A DNA stretch of 64,000 nt from assembly GCF_964204645.1 (NCBI RefSeq), contig NC_134026.1:11308450-11372449 (forward strand), written 5' to 3'. The notes below the pieces were generated by a model. That model was not told the origin of the DNA. It did not search any database and saw nothing but the letters and a program-made list of their open reading frames with translations. Positions 45,305-56,560 of the stretch are shown here, in pieces (position 1 is the first letter of the stretch; each line of letters begins with the position of its first letter). The translations under genes and the position numbers were made by a program. This DNA comes from Tubulanus polymorphus. Its lineage: Eukaryota > Nemertea > Palaeonemertea > Tubulaniformes > Tubulanidae.

Positions 45305-45673
45305 AAAGCTGGCAATTCTATTTGAGCTTTGTATGTATATAATACATAGCTTTTGCTTACTACTAAAACATATGTTGTCAAATATATCTTGTTTTCAATT
45401 CTAAAGAATTAATTAACTTCATCATAAAGAAACATCTGTTACAATCCAGGCAAATATGTGCAGAAATAATTAGTTTGGTTGAACGTGCGCCACGTCGGCA
45501 GTTAGAAATCAACTGTCACATACATAGTACGTATTGGATATTCTCTCTCAAAACACAGTTTACAGTTCTAAATCTAAGTGTAAGTACCGTTTTTTGTAGT
45601 TATTATGAAGTAGGGAAACCTTTAAACATATTTAAGTACAGTAATTCATTTTCACGATATCTTTTAGATTAAA
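45305..45673. other. spacer with no gene
   Basis: Less AT-biased than its neighbours, with only short frames. It probably contains the promoter of the 242-aa gene (ATG at 45674 after GATTAAA). Confidence 0.4.
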
Positions 45674-46402
45674 ATGGAACACAAAGATGAACCAGAAATT
45701 CTAAGCCAACCATCGGAAAAGGAACTAATGCTGCTGGAAAGTGAAACTCAGGAATCAATAGAAATGGAGAATGAAAATCTCGTAATTGACGAACAAACTT
45801 CACAAAAATTACAAGAACATTTGAACAATCATCAAGAAATGGTGAAAATTCTGAGTAAATTAATACATAATAAACAATTACCGCGCGAACTACAATTACC
45901 AAAATTACCAGCAACGCGACTTAAATTGCTGTTGGGACTCAAAAAATCGAAAACTAAGAAAATGAGTGGAGAAGAGTTGAACGAGTTTTTAAAATCTAAA
46001 TCAATCATTGACACAGATCATTTAAACTTTCCGGAAATACAAAGTGTAGAAGTTATTTCATTTGCTGAAATTACCGATATCTTAAAAACAAGTTATAAAA
46101 CCATATCAAATAGAAAAGCAAATCACCTATGGGACCACATCATTTTCGGGGGTTATCTAAATATAGGGTTTTCAATGTTTGATAAAGAAACTGAGGGGAT
46201 TTCTTGGGGGCTGTGGGTTAAAAAGAACATAGATATCAGTGCCGGCTTTGAAAGAAAACTGAGAAGAGTAGGTAGATTAATAAAATATGAAAAATTCAAA
46301 ATATTAGGATTAGCATTTAGTGAAGTAGTCAGATATTTACCAGAAATTGAAGAAATGATTGGAAACAATCCAGTAATTAAAGAATTCTGGACAAAATTAT
46401 AA
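45674..46402 (+). CDS. 242-aa protein of unknown function (P1 cargo)
   Basis: Open frame, with codon use less AT-extreme than the capsid genes. Acidic N-terminus, LQEHLNNHQEMVKILSKLI, a KLPATRLKLLLGLKKSKTKK linker, then a globular half with SFAEITDILKTSYKTISNRK, WDHIIFGGYLNIGFSMFD, SWGLWVKKNIDIS and FERKLRRVGRLI. The SWG.WV...I.IS.....LR.VG pattern resembles helix-turn-helix-like domains of phage DUF3102-type proteins, a weak likeness only. Not seen in the visible part of P2. Confidence 0.55.
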   Translation: MEHKDEPEILSQPSEKELMLLESETQESIEMENENLVIDEQTSQKLQEHLNNHQEMVKILSKLIHNKQLPRELQLPKLPATRLKLLLGLKKSKTKKMSGEELNEFLKSKSIIDTDHLNFPEIQSVEVISFAEITDILKTSYKTISNRKANHLWDHIIFGGYLNIGFSMFDKETEGISWGLWVKKNIDISAGFERKLRRVGRLIKYEKFKILGLAFSEVVRYLPEIEEMIGNNPVIKEFWTKL

Positions 46403-46479
46403 ATTATAACACTGAAGGTCTTAGATACCAAAAAATGTAATCTCGATTGTATATATCTGTTTTAATATTGTATTGTTTA

Positions 46480-46806
46480 CTGTTAACTAAGTATTGCGAT
46501 TGAACCGCTTTTCTATTGTTCTCCATTGTTCTATTATTGATCGTTGGCGGCGGTTGTTCTGTATTGATTGTTTACTGTTAACTGTGTATTGCGCAATAAC
46601 CGGTCCGATTGGACTGCATTTCTATTGTTCTCCATTGTTCTATTATCGATCGTTGTTGACGGAAACAGCTGCTCAATATTGATTGGTTACATTTCTATGT
46701 TTGAATGTTGTAGTTTACAGAATAAAAATATAACTGTGTATTGCGCAATAACCGGTCCGATTGGACCGCTTTTCTATTGTTCTCCATTGTTCTATTATCG
46801 ATCGCT
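46480..46806 (+). repeat. tandem repeat, three units, behind the 242-aa gene
   Basis: Three units contain TTTCTATTGTTCTCCATTGT and TCTATTATCGATCG. Two are preceded by GTGTATTGCGCAATAACCGG, with palindromes TTGCGCAA and ACCGGT. Unit starts are near 46490, 46585 and 46735. Open frames here are repeat translations. Confidence 0.75.
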
Positions 46807-47217
46807 AAAATTTACATAATAAATATATGTGTTTATGAAATAGTAATTCCACCAGTCGTTTCTTTGAATTTATTTTCAGTTTGAGGATTTATTATCGAGA
46901 ATCCGAAATGACTTATCTGGACAGTTATAATTACTGCACCTAATAGATAGACAATAGTAGTGAGATATTTAATCCTAATTTAAATAAAATATAATAAAAA
47001 AACAATAACTTCAACTAGCTAGTGAATTCTATTATATTTTTAATATTTTCTTTTCAAAAAGAGAATACTTTATATATTTTGAATAGATTCAAATAGAAAT
47101 TCTTTAAATTCAAATAGCTAGTATCGGTAGTCAATACTAGAATTCTTTAACTTTAACTATCTAGTATCATTTGAAGAATATTTATAATATTTTTCTTATT
47201 AAATTTCTCTAATATAA
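46807..47217. other. AT-rich leader of the 200-aa gene
   Basis: No gene. The motif TTCAACTAGCTAGTGAATTC and relatives (TAGCTAGTATCGG, TATCTAGTATC) recur between about 47009 and 47165, like the repeats at 26395-26665. Confidence 0.5.
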
Positions 47218-47820
47218 ATGTCAAAGAAATCTAATAAGAATAGTATTGATATTGAAAAAACATTAGATGATTTAGGTATTAGTGATAATAAGGATCCAGT
47301 TGTTTCTAATTCTATTCAAGTTAATAACAATATAGATTATGAATACTATTTATATTGTGAACACCATCTTGAATTACTAATTGCTAGCGGGAAGTGTAAA
47401 GAGTTTTTAAATAGAATCATTACTTTTCAAGAATTAGATGCTATGAAACCCGATAAAGTAATAAAATATTTTAAGATTTATGAAGAAGCAAGATTAGCTA
47501 GAATAAATGATTCTATTTCAGATGGTATTGTCAAATGTTATTCTAAGTTATGTAACCAGTTAATACCAATTGATGATGAAAATAAATTATATAGTGATTT
47601 AAAAAATGACTACTTAGTTATGACTGAATTACAAAAATGGGTTGGTTATGCTTCATTTCAATTAGGATCGGATATGACATTAATTTTTACTGGTGTCATA
47701 ACATTTTCGAATATCAAGCCTATGGAATATAAATCAGGTAAGAACGAAACAGATGTACTACAACCAAACCGTGAAACAGAAAATGAATCAGAACAAAAAT
47801 TAACTAAAATAAATGAGTGA
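47218..47820 (+). CDS. 200-aa conserved Polinton protein
   Basis: Open frame behind CTAATATAAATG. It has YEYYLYCEHHLELLIASGKC, NRIITFQELDAMKPDKVIKY, ARINDSISDGIVKCYSKLCN, SDLKNDYLVMTELQKWVGYA and FTGVITFSNIKPMEY. All-helical, no clear membrane span. Similar proteins accompany integrase in other animal Polintons, but I know no function. Its end overlaps the start of the next gene by 8 nt. Remnant in P3 at 26121-26353. Confidence 0.65.
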   Translation: MSKKSNKNSIDIEKTLDDLGISDNKDPVVSNSIQVNNNIDYEYYLYCEHHLELLIASGKCKEFLNRIITFQELDAMKPDKVIKYFKIYEEARLARINDSISDGIVKCYSKLCNQLIPIDDENKLYSDLKNDYLVMTELQKWVGYASFQLGSDMTLIFTGVITFSNIKPMEYKSGKNETDVLQPNRETENESEQKLTKINE

Positions 47821-48170
47821 TGGCGTTAAGAAAAAGGCTAGATCCGAGAAACAAATTAAATGGGCAAGAGAATTAGGTAAAAGATCTTCAGAATTAGAAA
47901 AAGCTAAGAAAAAGAAATTAACTGATATAAATGAATCATCTGATATTGATTCAACAATAATCCATTTAATTCTTTTAATAGTGGAAGTAATTATAAATTA
48001 TATATTACAATTGGATTAGTAACAGTTATTATATTATCCGGTGTAATATATAAATCAAAATTCAAATCTGATGATAAATATGATTCCAATGACAATAAAC
48101 CTATCATACCAGAAAATAATTCAAATCATAAAGCCATTGAAACTAAATCTAAATTATTATTAATGGATTA
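47813..48170 (+). pseudogene. basic protein with C-terminal membrane helix (P1), frameshifted
   Basis: MSDGVKKKARSEKQIKWARE, LGKRSSELEKAKKKK is a basic N-terminal helix typical of a small protein seen in other animal Polintons. After a frameshift near 47965 homology continues as YITIGLVTVIILSGVIYKS and an acidic tail to 48170. A DNA-condensing or membrane-anchor role is inferred. Confidence 0.6.
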
Positions 48171-48177
48171 AAATAAG

Positions 48178-49258
48178 ATGAAAAAAGAACAATATTTAAG
48201 AGATTCATATCATAACCCAGAAAGTGAAGTATCATATTCTAACGTTACAGAATTATGGGGTAAAATTAAATCTGATAAGGAAAATGGCAATAAAAAATAT
48301 AGTGAATTGAAATCATGGTTACAAAATCAACCAACATATCAAATCCACAAGAAAATGGATAAAACTTATTTAACAAGAAAAGTTATGGTTTCATATATCG
48401 ATCAACAATGGCAGGCAGATATAATTGACATGAAGAACTTAGAGGAATACAACAAAGGATATTTCTGGATACTGAATGTTATAGACATATTCAGTAGATA
48501 CGCATGGTCAATTCCAATCAAAAATAAAACTGGTATAGAAGTGACAAATATCAATATTTGAAGAAGCTATTCCAGATAAGATACAATTTGATGAAGGTAA
48601 GGAATTTTATAACAAACATTTTAAAAAACTATTATCTGATAACGATGTAAAATATTTTTCAACACATTCAGATAAAAAAGCATCTATTATAGAAAGATTT
48701 AATAAAACATTGAAAACTAGAATGTGGAAATATTTAACTGCTAATGAAACATATAAATATATCGATGTATTAGATGATTTAGTGAAAGGTTATAATAATT
48801 CTAAACATAGTTCTATAAATATGAAACCTATACAAGCTAGAAAAGAAGATAATTCAGAAATAGTTTGGAATAATTTATATGGAGCGTTTGTTACACATGA
48901 TTTCGGTGAACCTAAATTTAAAATAGGACAACATGTAAGAATATCTAAATATAGAAAAACCTTTTATAAAGGTTATACTCCAAATTTTACTGAAGAAATA
49001 TTTAAGATTAAAAAGATAATATTAACTAAAACATTTGTTTATAAATTAGAAGATCTAAAAGATGAATAAATATTAGGTTATTTCTATGAACAAGAATTAT
49101 CACTTGTACCAAATCCAGATGAAATAGAATACGAAATAGAAAAAGTATTGAAAACAAAAACTCTTAAAGGAAAAAAGTATTCTTTGGTGAAACATAAAGG
49201 ATACGATGATAAATTTAATGAATGGATTTTATCTAGTAAAATTAAAAGAATAAATGAA
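48178..49258 (+). pseudogene. P1 retroviral-type integrase with chromodomain, broken
   Basis: It starts at 48178 behind GGATTAAAATAAG. QQWQADIIDM (first D), FWILNVIDIFSRYAWSIPIK, then a frameshift near 48550, QFDEGKEF (second D), VKYFSTHSDKKASIIERFNK (E), the YGAFVTHDFGEPKFKIGQHV beta domain, a TAA at 49067, and the chromodomain YSLVKHKGYDDKFNEWILSS. The DDE residues are preserved. Polintons use this enzyme to insert with 6-bp duplications. Its stop overlaps the ATPase start. Confidence 0.9.
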
Positions 49259-49862
49259 TAAAGATTTATCTATATTTGAATCGCATAATATGTTAGTTAC
49301 TGGTGTAACAAATTGTGGTAAAACACATTTCATATTAGATTTGTTAGAAACTATTTATAAGAATCATTTTGATAATATAATATTATTCTGTCCTACTTAT
49401 GAAATGAATAAAACATATAATAGAGATATAGTTAAGATGAAAAAGTTTATTATATTAAATCCTAAAACAGTAAAAGAAAATTTAGATAATTGTATAAAAA
49501 TAGCAATTGATACTTATAAAGGATCAAATACATTATTCATTGTAGATGATTGCGAAAATTTACATGATTCAAAAGTTAGAGAAAGTGAGTTATGTTATTT
49601 AGCTTTCTCTGGAAGACATTTCGGGATAACAACATGGGTTTTAAATCAAAAATATAATTCAATTGTTAAAGACTTTAGGGAGAATATAAGATTTCTAGTT
49701 TTATTTTATAACAAAGATAAAAACTCTATGCAACAATCATTGGAAGAAAATCAAATTATACCTACTGAATAACATGATGAATATATGAATAAATTAAAGA
49801 ATAATAAAGGTTCAAAATTATTACTGAGACTACAATTTCCCTATGAATATAAATTTATAAAA
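49254..49862 (+). pseudogene. P1 packaging ATPase (A32/FtsK-HerA), one nonsense codon
   Basis: MLVTGVTNCGKTHF has Walker A and LFIVDDCENLHD has Walker B. SGRHFGITTWVLNQKYNS and FRENIRFLVLFYNK follow. A TAA at 49770 replaces a Leu codon of the intact P2 copy; the last 30 codons remain. It lies 8 nt into the end of the integrase. Confidence 0.9.
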
Positions 49863-50232
49863 TAAAATTTATAATTTGGAATATTATAGAAACTAATTTA
49901 TATATCTATGTACTAGACGTACGAGTAAGAAAGTAAGATTCTTACCTTTTAACTTTCTTGGCAGGAATCTTGGATTCTTACGTACGTCTAGTCCATAGAA
50001 ATATGAATTATTAAATGAAATATATAATAATGAATAAATCATATATCAAAACTATGTTTATAATTTATGTTTATAATTTATGTTTATAATTTATGTTATA
50101 ATTTATGTTTATAATTTATGTTTATAATTTATATTTCTTGGCAAGGATTCTTGGATTCTTACTTTCTTACTCATACGTCTAGTGCGTAGATATATAAATA
50201 TTTTTATAGATATATAAATAGTTTTATAATAA
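49863..50232. repeat. convergent intergenic region with nested inverted repeats and a 14-bp tandem
   Basis: Hairpin 49904-49931/49976-50003 (ACTAGACGTACG arms). The left arm also matches inverted 50150-50215 (GTAAGAAAGTAAG). Between them TTTATAATTTATGT is repeated about six times (50053-50130). The place between two converging transcription units suggests a bidirectional terminator. Confidence 0.65.
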
Positions 50233-51335
50233 TTATTCTAATTTTGTTTCTAATACATTTATAAAATCATCTTTGTTTATATCAAATTCATCAGAAGTCT
50301 TTGGCATATTTATTAATTCTATTTCATCCTTCATTCTACGTTCATCATCACTTAATCAAGCTTTTATTCTTAATTTTTCAAAGTAATCATTAGAATTATC
50401 ACCATCAAAATCAAATTCAAAATCATTTATTAAATTAAATAAATCTAGGTATCCATTATACGCTAACTTATATATTTGGTCAGGATTATCTTCTGCATAA
50501 GCTAATAATTTATCAAATAACAACTTAAAGAATATATGATATTGTTTAGTTTCAGGATTAAAATATTTGATATATTTCTTTGGTTCATCTAACAATGGTA
50601 ACATACCCACTTTTTTATAAACATTAATTAGATGTAATTTTGATTTATAACGAGTAATTTTATCAACAGGTTCAATTTCTTTATTACAATAATCACATAT
50701 TAATTCTTTTTCATTTTCTATGTGCCCCTTAGATTTTTTATGTTTAGAAAAATTACTTTTAGAAATATCTAAATTACAAATGTTACAATGTTTTTTAGAA
50801 TCATCAATTATTTCATTATCTGTTATATCATTATCATTAGTTTCAATTGGGTTAACATTATCTATTACATTATCTGTTATATTATCTATGGTATCATTAG
50901 TTTCAATTGGGTTAACATTATCTTTTATATTACTAACTGATATATTATTATCATTATTTTTCTTTTCTTTTTCTATATGTTTCTTTGATTTCTTATGTGA
51001 TGCCCAATTTTTATATGATATATATTTCTTACATACATCACAATATTTTGGATTATAATAATCTTTTTTTGATTCAATATCATATGTAGAGGGTATATTA
51101 TAAGATGTAGATGCTGTTACATCTTCTATTTTAGTTTCAATATTATTACTATCTTCTATTTTAGTTTCAATATTATCTTCTATTTTATATTCAATATCAT
51201 TCTTATCTTCTATTTTAGTTTCAATATTATTTTCTATGTTAGTTTCAATATTATCTTTTATTTTACTTATTCTATATTTGAATTGATTAAAGTAATCTCC
51301 AAAATACTTTATAAATTTTTATTAAAGTTAAAATT
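50233..51335 (-). pseudogene. P1 zinc-finger protein, start codon lost
   Basis: The frame appears open from about 51335, with repeated NIETKIED units (51115-51265), then finger motifs YCDVCKKYISYKNWASHKK, HCNICNLDISKSNFSKHKK and CDYCNKE, and a tail LDEPKKYIKYFNPETKQY; a TAG at about 50356, stop at 50233. The expected ATG reads AGTATT by loss of a T, behind CTTTAATAAAAATTTATAA. It occupies the same slot as the P2 gene at 61987 but differs in sequence, so this slot is variable. Confidence 0.65.
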
Positions 51336-51415
51336 TTAATACATAACACTATTTAATTGAGAATTTACAATATTTAATTGCGCGTCAGATATAATATAAA
51401 TGTGCATTTTGAAAT

Positions 51416-52570
51416 TTAGGCTTCCTTTTTCTTTGTCATGAATAATTGTATTCCATCTTTAGTGTTTTGTAATTTTTTTCCAGCACCATGTAATGAATTA
51501 TCCTCTGTCGTTCTAAAATCTAACCATAATGCATATATATTACCGGTATAATAATCAATTTGATCAATATTACAATTTTCAGATGATTTCACTTTCTCAT
51601 TCATAAAATGTTTTCTAATTTCTGGCCATTGATCAATCATTCTCATTCCTTGACAAAATATTTTATTTGCTATTCCTTCGATAGATATTTCTACTTTTGT
51701 TATTTCAGGATTATAATAATTATCAACATTTATTGCACCATTAGTATATGTTGCAATGGTAAAAATTATTAATATACCTTTAATAGATCTTCTTGGGAAG
51801 TTAATATTCTCATTAATAATTTCATCATTTTTAATATAAATTTATCAATATAATCATATAATAATGAAAATCCTTGATTGTATTTAGTTTGAATTATACT
51901 TGAAATATTTTCATCAGTTACTGTATCATATTCTAAACATATATTCGATAATTTATAACTCATATCTTTATTAACGCTAGATAATACAATTTCATTTACA
52001 GGAGCAAATGTTATTTCGAACATAACATCTTCTTGAATTGCGTATTTATATAAAGGTGCATTATTATTTATCAATTCAAAGTCTAATGGAATTTTATATT
52101 TGCTTCCATATATACTTTTTATCAATTTATCTATAGCATTAGTTAATATTGCATTATGTGCTTCTGATCTTAATTTATTTTGGTTTTTCCGATTGGATGC
52201 CTTGAAATATCATATTATTTCTATTTTCTTTAGTTAACCATAAATCTTTATAATGCATAAATAAATTATAATCATGTAATGAGAAAACTGTTTCTGGGCC
52301 AATCTTTATAGTTAATTTTTTAATCAAATATCTTCCAACATTATCAACAACATAATTATTATTATTACCGATTACTTTTATATCGGCTGATAAATAAATA
52401 CTATTTGGAACATAAAAAGTATTTTGTGTTAATCGAGGAATTCTAACATATAAAGTTTCATCAGGATTAATATTAGAAGGGTTATGAGTAATTATATGAT
52501 GTGATCTTTCTGCTTTAATAGCATTAGATATTCTATGATTCTTAGAAGGATTGATATAACTCCCACTCAT
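51416..52570 (-). pseudogene. P1 major capsid protein (double jelly-roll type), frameshifted
   Basis: MSGSYINPSKNHRISNAIKA, LYVRIPRLTQNTFYVPNSIY, VDNVGRYLIKKLTIKIGPET and YNLFMHYKDLWLTKENRNNM match the N-terminal jelly roll of Polinton capsid proteins ('F54H12.2-like': L.VR.P.L...TFYVP). Frameshifts near 52185 and 51840 break it; WPEIRKHFMNEKVKSSENC and DFRTTEDNSLHGAGKKLQ close the C-terminal part. Starts behind T6 GTTAAATAAATG. Confidence 0.8.
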
Positions 52571-52609
52571 TTATTTAACAAAAAATTAATTATTTATTTT
52601 TGATCATGT

Positions 52610-54079
52610 TTACTTGATATTTTTTGATATCATGTTTACTAACCCAAAAATAATAGCACTTACAACTGTAATTAAAAATAAAATAATATGTTCAGCAGCA
52701 AAGTTAATAACGTTTCCTGCAGATTTCAATATAAAACCAACAATTGATGCAATAATTTCTGGTAAAGCTGCAGCAGATTTGTTAGATAGTTCCCATAAAT
52801 ATTTTGCTTATTTCTTTAAACCATCTTTAACTTTATCTTGTATAGAATTATTATCTGGAGGTTTATCTGGTTTATTGGGAGTAGGAGTAGATTTCAGTGA
52901 ATTCGATATAGCTAAACCTATTGTTGTAAATAACATAGTTACAGCTGTTAGAATTGAAAGAATTGTTATTCCTTCTAATTTAAATAACAATTTTATTCTA
53001 TCTTTCAATGATATTTCAGAATCTGGTTTCATCAACAAATCTTTAAAAATAACTTTGAATCTATTTATATTATAATCATATGATTTTAATAATAATTTAA
53101 TTTCTTCTTTTTGTAATTCTATGTTATATTCTAAATCATCTTTTTCTTTTTCTAAATACGCATTTCTTTTTTTAAATTCGATTTCTTCAATTACTTTATT
53201 ATCTCTGTCTAATTTTAGTTGTTCAGATTCTTTTCTTGATTTAAATAATTCATCTTCTAAAGTTCTAATTTTTAAATCTCTTATACTTTTATCATGCGCA
53301 ATTTTATCAGCTTCATTTCTTATACTAATAATTTCTCTTATTGCTTTATCAGAAAATATATCTAAATCTTTTAATTCTTGATCTGTTGCATCAAGTAATC
53401 CATTTGGTAAAAGTTTTTCAATTGGAACTTTATTTGATTTAAGTTTACTAGTTTTGGAAGTTATATTCTGTTCAGAAGTTGTTTCTGTTTCTAAATAATT
53501 TTTGATTGTTTCAAATAATTCATTAATTCTTTGTTTAAATACTCTTTTATTTTGATTTATTTCTTCTTGTGTTACATCTTCTATTTCATTACTATTTCTT
53601 ATTCTCTTAATTCTAGATAGTAATGAGTCAGACTTAAGCAAAGTTGATTTTGCTACTATTTTTTCTTCTTTTTTATTAGAGATATTAATATAATAATCCG
53701 ATTTATCTTTCTCACGATAATAAAATTCACCATCTAAAAACTTTAAATCTTGTACTAAAAGTCTGGCGCCTCTGGCATTTATATTATATCCAGATTCTAC
53801 AAATACATGTTTGAAATTATAAATACATTCATTATATTCTAAATTTTCCTTTAATAAACCTGGATTTTCATTTTCAATAGGTATTCTCGATCTAGTTCTT
53901 CTATCAAATTCATCTGAAGATGGGGCTTTAGTACCACTTTCTGCTAAATTAGAATTATATGCTGATTCATTACCATCATCAATATTAGTATCAGCAGTCA
54001 TATAATCATCATCAATATATCCTTCATTATTATTTCCCATTTCTCCAATTTCATAATCTTCTCCACCTTTTACATCCAT
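52610..54079 (-). pseudogene. P1 coiled-coil double-membrane-span protein, 489 codons with one stop
   Basis: Acidic head, NINARGARLLVQDLKFLDGE, EKLLPNGLLDATDQELKDLD, a long coiled coil (about residues 270-350), then ITILSILTAVTMLFTTIGLA (helix 1), a Pro-rich linker and, beyond a TAA at 52808, LPGVIASI-type helix 2 and HIILF. I recognise the ITIFSILTAI...LPGIIGSI plan from coral-type Polintons. Likely a virion-internal membrane protein. P2 has the same gene, split by P1. Confidence 0.8.
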
Positions 54080-54100
54080 TTACAAAATAAAAAATTAAAA

Positions 54101-55420
54101 TTAAAAATATAATATTCCTCCGATTACAATTCCTATACAAGTTAAAGCTAATTTAGTATTTTCATGGGATTTATTATCATCATTTAGTTTAATTATATCA
54201 TGTTGAATAATATCAGTTTTAATATTTTCTGATGTATTGTAATCTTTTATTTTAGAATCATTATTTAATTTAATATTATTAGTTTTAGTTTCAGTTGATT
54301 GAATGTGTTTTTTATTTTTTTCACCTTCCATTAATTTTGGAGCAGTGATAATCTTTTTATTTATATCATTCAATCCAAATGAATTATTTATTGTCGCAGT
54401 TTTAATTAGATTATTATAACCAATTATATTTCCCATCTTTAATACTAAATCATTAGAAATAATGAATAGATTAGGGCCTATACAATAATTTAATCTAATA
54501 TGTGATTTATCTAAATAATTTTGATATCTTACAATGTTTTCTGGAATCGATCTATTTTTATCATTATGAATTGAATCTTCAAATAATACTTTGCATTGTT
54601 TCTGCGCATCGAATGAAGTGTTATCATTTCCAATTATTGGGGATCTTGTTTCAACTTGCGCACTTAAAATACATATCAAATAAGTTCTAATAGATTGATT
54701 TATTCTTTGTATACCAGCTTTAGTAAAACCTTCACTATTTTCTAAAATGAAATTAACCCAACCATTATTATTTTGTTGTTGTATATTATTATAATATTTT
54801 GGTAATTCATTCCAATTTAGTGTTCTTATATCTGAATTTGTCATTATTTTTCCAAATTCTTTAGTATACAATATTCCTAATCCACCCATTGTTCCAATTT
54901 TTGATCTAAAATCTTTATTTGAATTAATATTAAATTCATTACATATTTTATAAAACTTAGAAAAATTAATATTATTATTCAATTCTTTAAAATATTTTGA
55001 ACCTGGTAAAGGACATTCTAATTCATCTAATATTAATTTTATTTGAAAATAAGTATGAAATCTAAAAAGTGATAACATTAATGGTAAACTTGGTTTGTTT
55101 AAATGATCATTCCAACTAATTCCACATCCTGTTGTTGCACAATAAACAGCAAAATTTAATTGGTTCTGCCAATACTTCATATTAGATTTTAATAACCATT
55201 GTTTTGCCTCATTTAAATTTTTAAAATTAATTGTATACACATGAAATATATTTTCCATCTTTACATGAAAATTATTACTTTCAGTAACATAAATATATAA
55301 ATCAATTAATGAATCTAAAACTTAATTTCTATATGAAATATCTTTATTAAAATCTATTGCAGGAATATTATATTTTATTGATTTATTATATTGGAAAGCT
55401 TTTGGAAAACTATCTGCCAT
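54101..55420 (-). pseudogene. P1 439-codon Polinton protein with C-terminal anchor, one stop
   Basis: Starts at 55420 behind T6 AGTTATATAAATGG: FPKAFQYNKSIKYNIPAIDF, a TAA near 55324, then in the same frame MENIFHVYTINF, MKYWQNQLNFAVYCATTGCG, ISWNDHLNK, GWVNFILENSEGFTKAGIQR, APKLMEGEK and a final helix TKLALTCIGIVIGGILYF. The FAV(Y/W)CAT.GCG motif recurs in other animal Polintons. The 385-aa part from 55258 is open. Function unknown; probably structural. Confidence 0.75.
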
Positions 55421-55436
55421 TTATATAACTAAAAAA

Positions 55437-55870
55437 TTAATAATTTATCAATTCTTTTAATAATTTATCTTGTTCTTCAACTGTTATATGGCCATTTAAA
55501 CTTATTATATAATCTAGTGTATTCTTTAATTTATTAATTTCTTTTATATTAGTTTTAATTTTTTCTTTATTACTTTTTATATTTAATTTTGAACTTATAC
55601 CAGTTAAAACACTTGAACTTAATCCTAATACACCAATTGATATAGCTAAAGGTGTTAATGGACTGAATATTGCTAGAAATGTTATTACAGAACTAATTGT
55701 AACCGAACCACTTATAATCAAATAATATATAATTTTACTTTTTAAATATTTTTTCTTTTTAACTTTAAATCATTTTCAAATTCTAATATTTGTTTTTCTA
55801 AATATATTTTCAATTTAGTTTTATTTATATCATGAGGAATAATATCAATATTATCAACTTTATCATCCAT
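55437..55870 (-). pseudogene. P1 copy of the 141-aa membrane protein, frameshifted
   Basis: Starts at 55870 behind GCTAAATAAATGG. IIPHDINKTKLK, then an A-run deletion near 55765; the remaining MIISGSVTISSVITFLAIF, SIGVLGLSSSVLTGISSKL part is open. See 41349-41774. Confidence 0.8.
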
Positions 55871-55890
55871 TTATTTAGCAAAAAAAATTA

Positions 55891-56314
55891 CTAATTAGTA
55901 AACTTATAAGCAACAAATATAACAATAACTGTTCCACCTAAAATCCATATTATTTCATATTTCTTCTGTTCATTACTTGGGGTATAATAATCTGATAATT
56001 TAGGTTTGTATAGATGTAATTTTTCTTTTATTTGTTACTGCGTTATATAAACTCATTGCATCATCAACTGATTGAAAATCTCTATGTGAAATCTTCTGAT
56101 CATATAATTCCTTGTTAATATAATCCATATAGTTTTGTCTCTTTTCTCTAATTCTTCCGCTGCTTTATTTGTATTTCTCTAATGCTAAGTTATGTCTTTT
56201 TTGTTCTGTTAATGAACCATTTTTATCAATATGTTTAAATAAATAACCGCCACCAGTAAATGCTAAAGCGTTAACAATTGCCGATCCTATAATAGTTATA
56301 ACTGCAAAAGCCAT
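55891..56314 (-). pseudogene. P1 copy of the coiled-coil/tail-anchor protein, frameshifted
   Basis: Counterpart of 40681-41327 without the MITE, which proves the MITE's insertion point. Indels near 56160 and 56025 disrupt it. Starts behind ACTAAATAAATGG. Confidence 0.75.
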
Positions 56315-56338
56315 TTATTTAGTAAAATAATTATGCAT

Positions 56339-56560
56339 TTATATGGGAGGAATATATTTTTGTTTTTCTAAATAATCAATAGTTAAATTAGATAAAGTAA
56401 CTGCTAATGTTAATTTTAAAATATCATTTATATCAAATCTATCAACATTAACACTTCCCATTTTGAATACTTTTTTTAATACCATTGAATAACCAACAGT
56501 TCCAACTGATAGTAATGCTCCATTATATAATCCAGTTATTATCCACTTATTATCACTCAT
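56339..56560 (-). CDS. 73-aa two-helix Polinton membrane protein (P1)
   Basis: MSDNKWIITGLYNGALLSVG to LEKQKYIPPI, open. Starts immediately after the previous gene's stop (TAA ATG). Nearly identical to the 5' part of 40436-40699 and shows that gene's normal end. Confidence 0.7.
   Translation of the reverse strand: MSDNKWIITGLYNGALLSVGTVGYSMVLKKVFKMGSVNVDRFDINDILKLTLAVTLSNLTIDYLEKQKYIPPI

Noticed and set aside
46494-46819. Two frames with CysAlaIleThrGly repeats
   Set aside because: Repeat translations of the tandem units behind the 242-aa gene.
50720-51058. 112-aa plus-strand hydrophobic frame
   Set aside because: Antisense shadow of the zinc-finger gene of P1.
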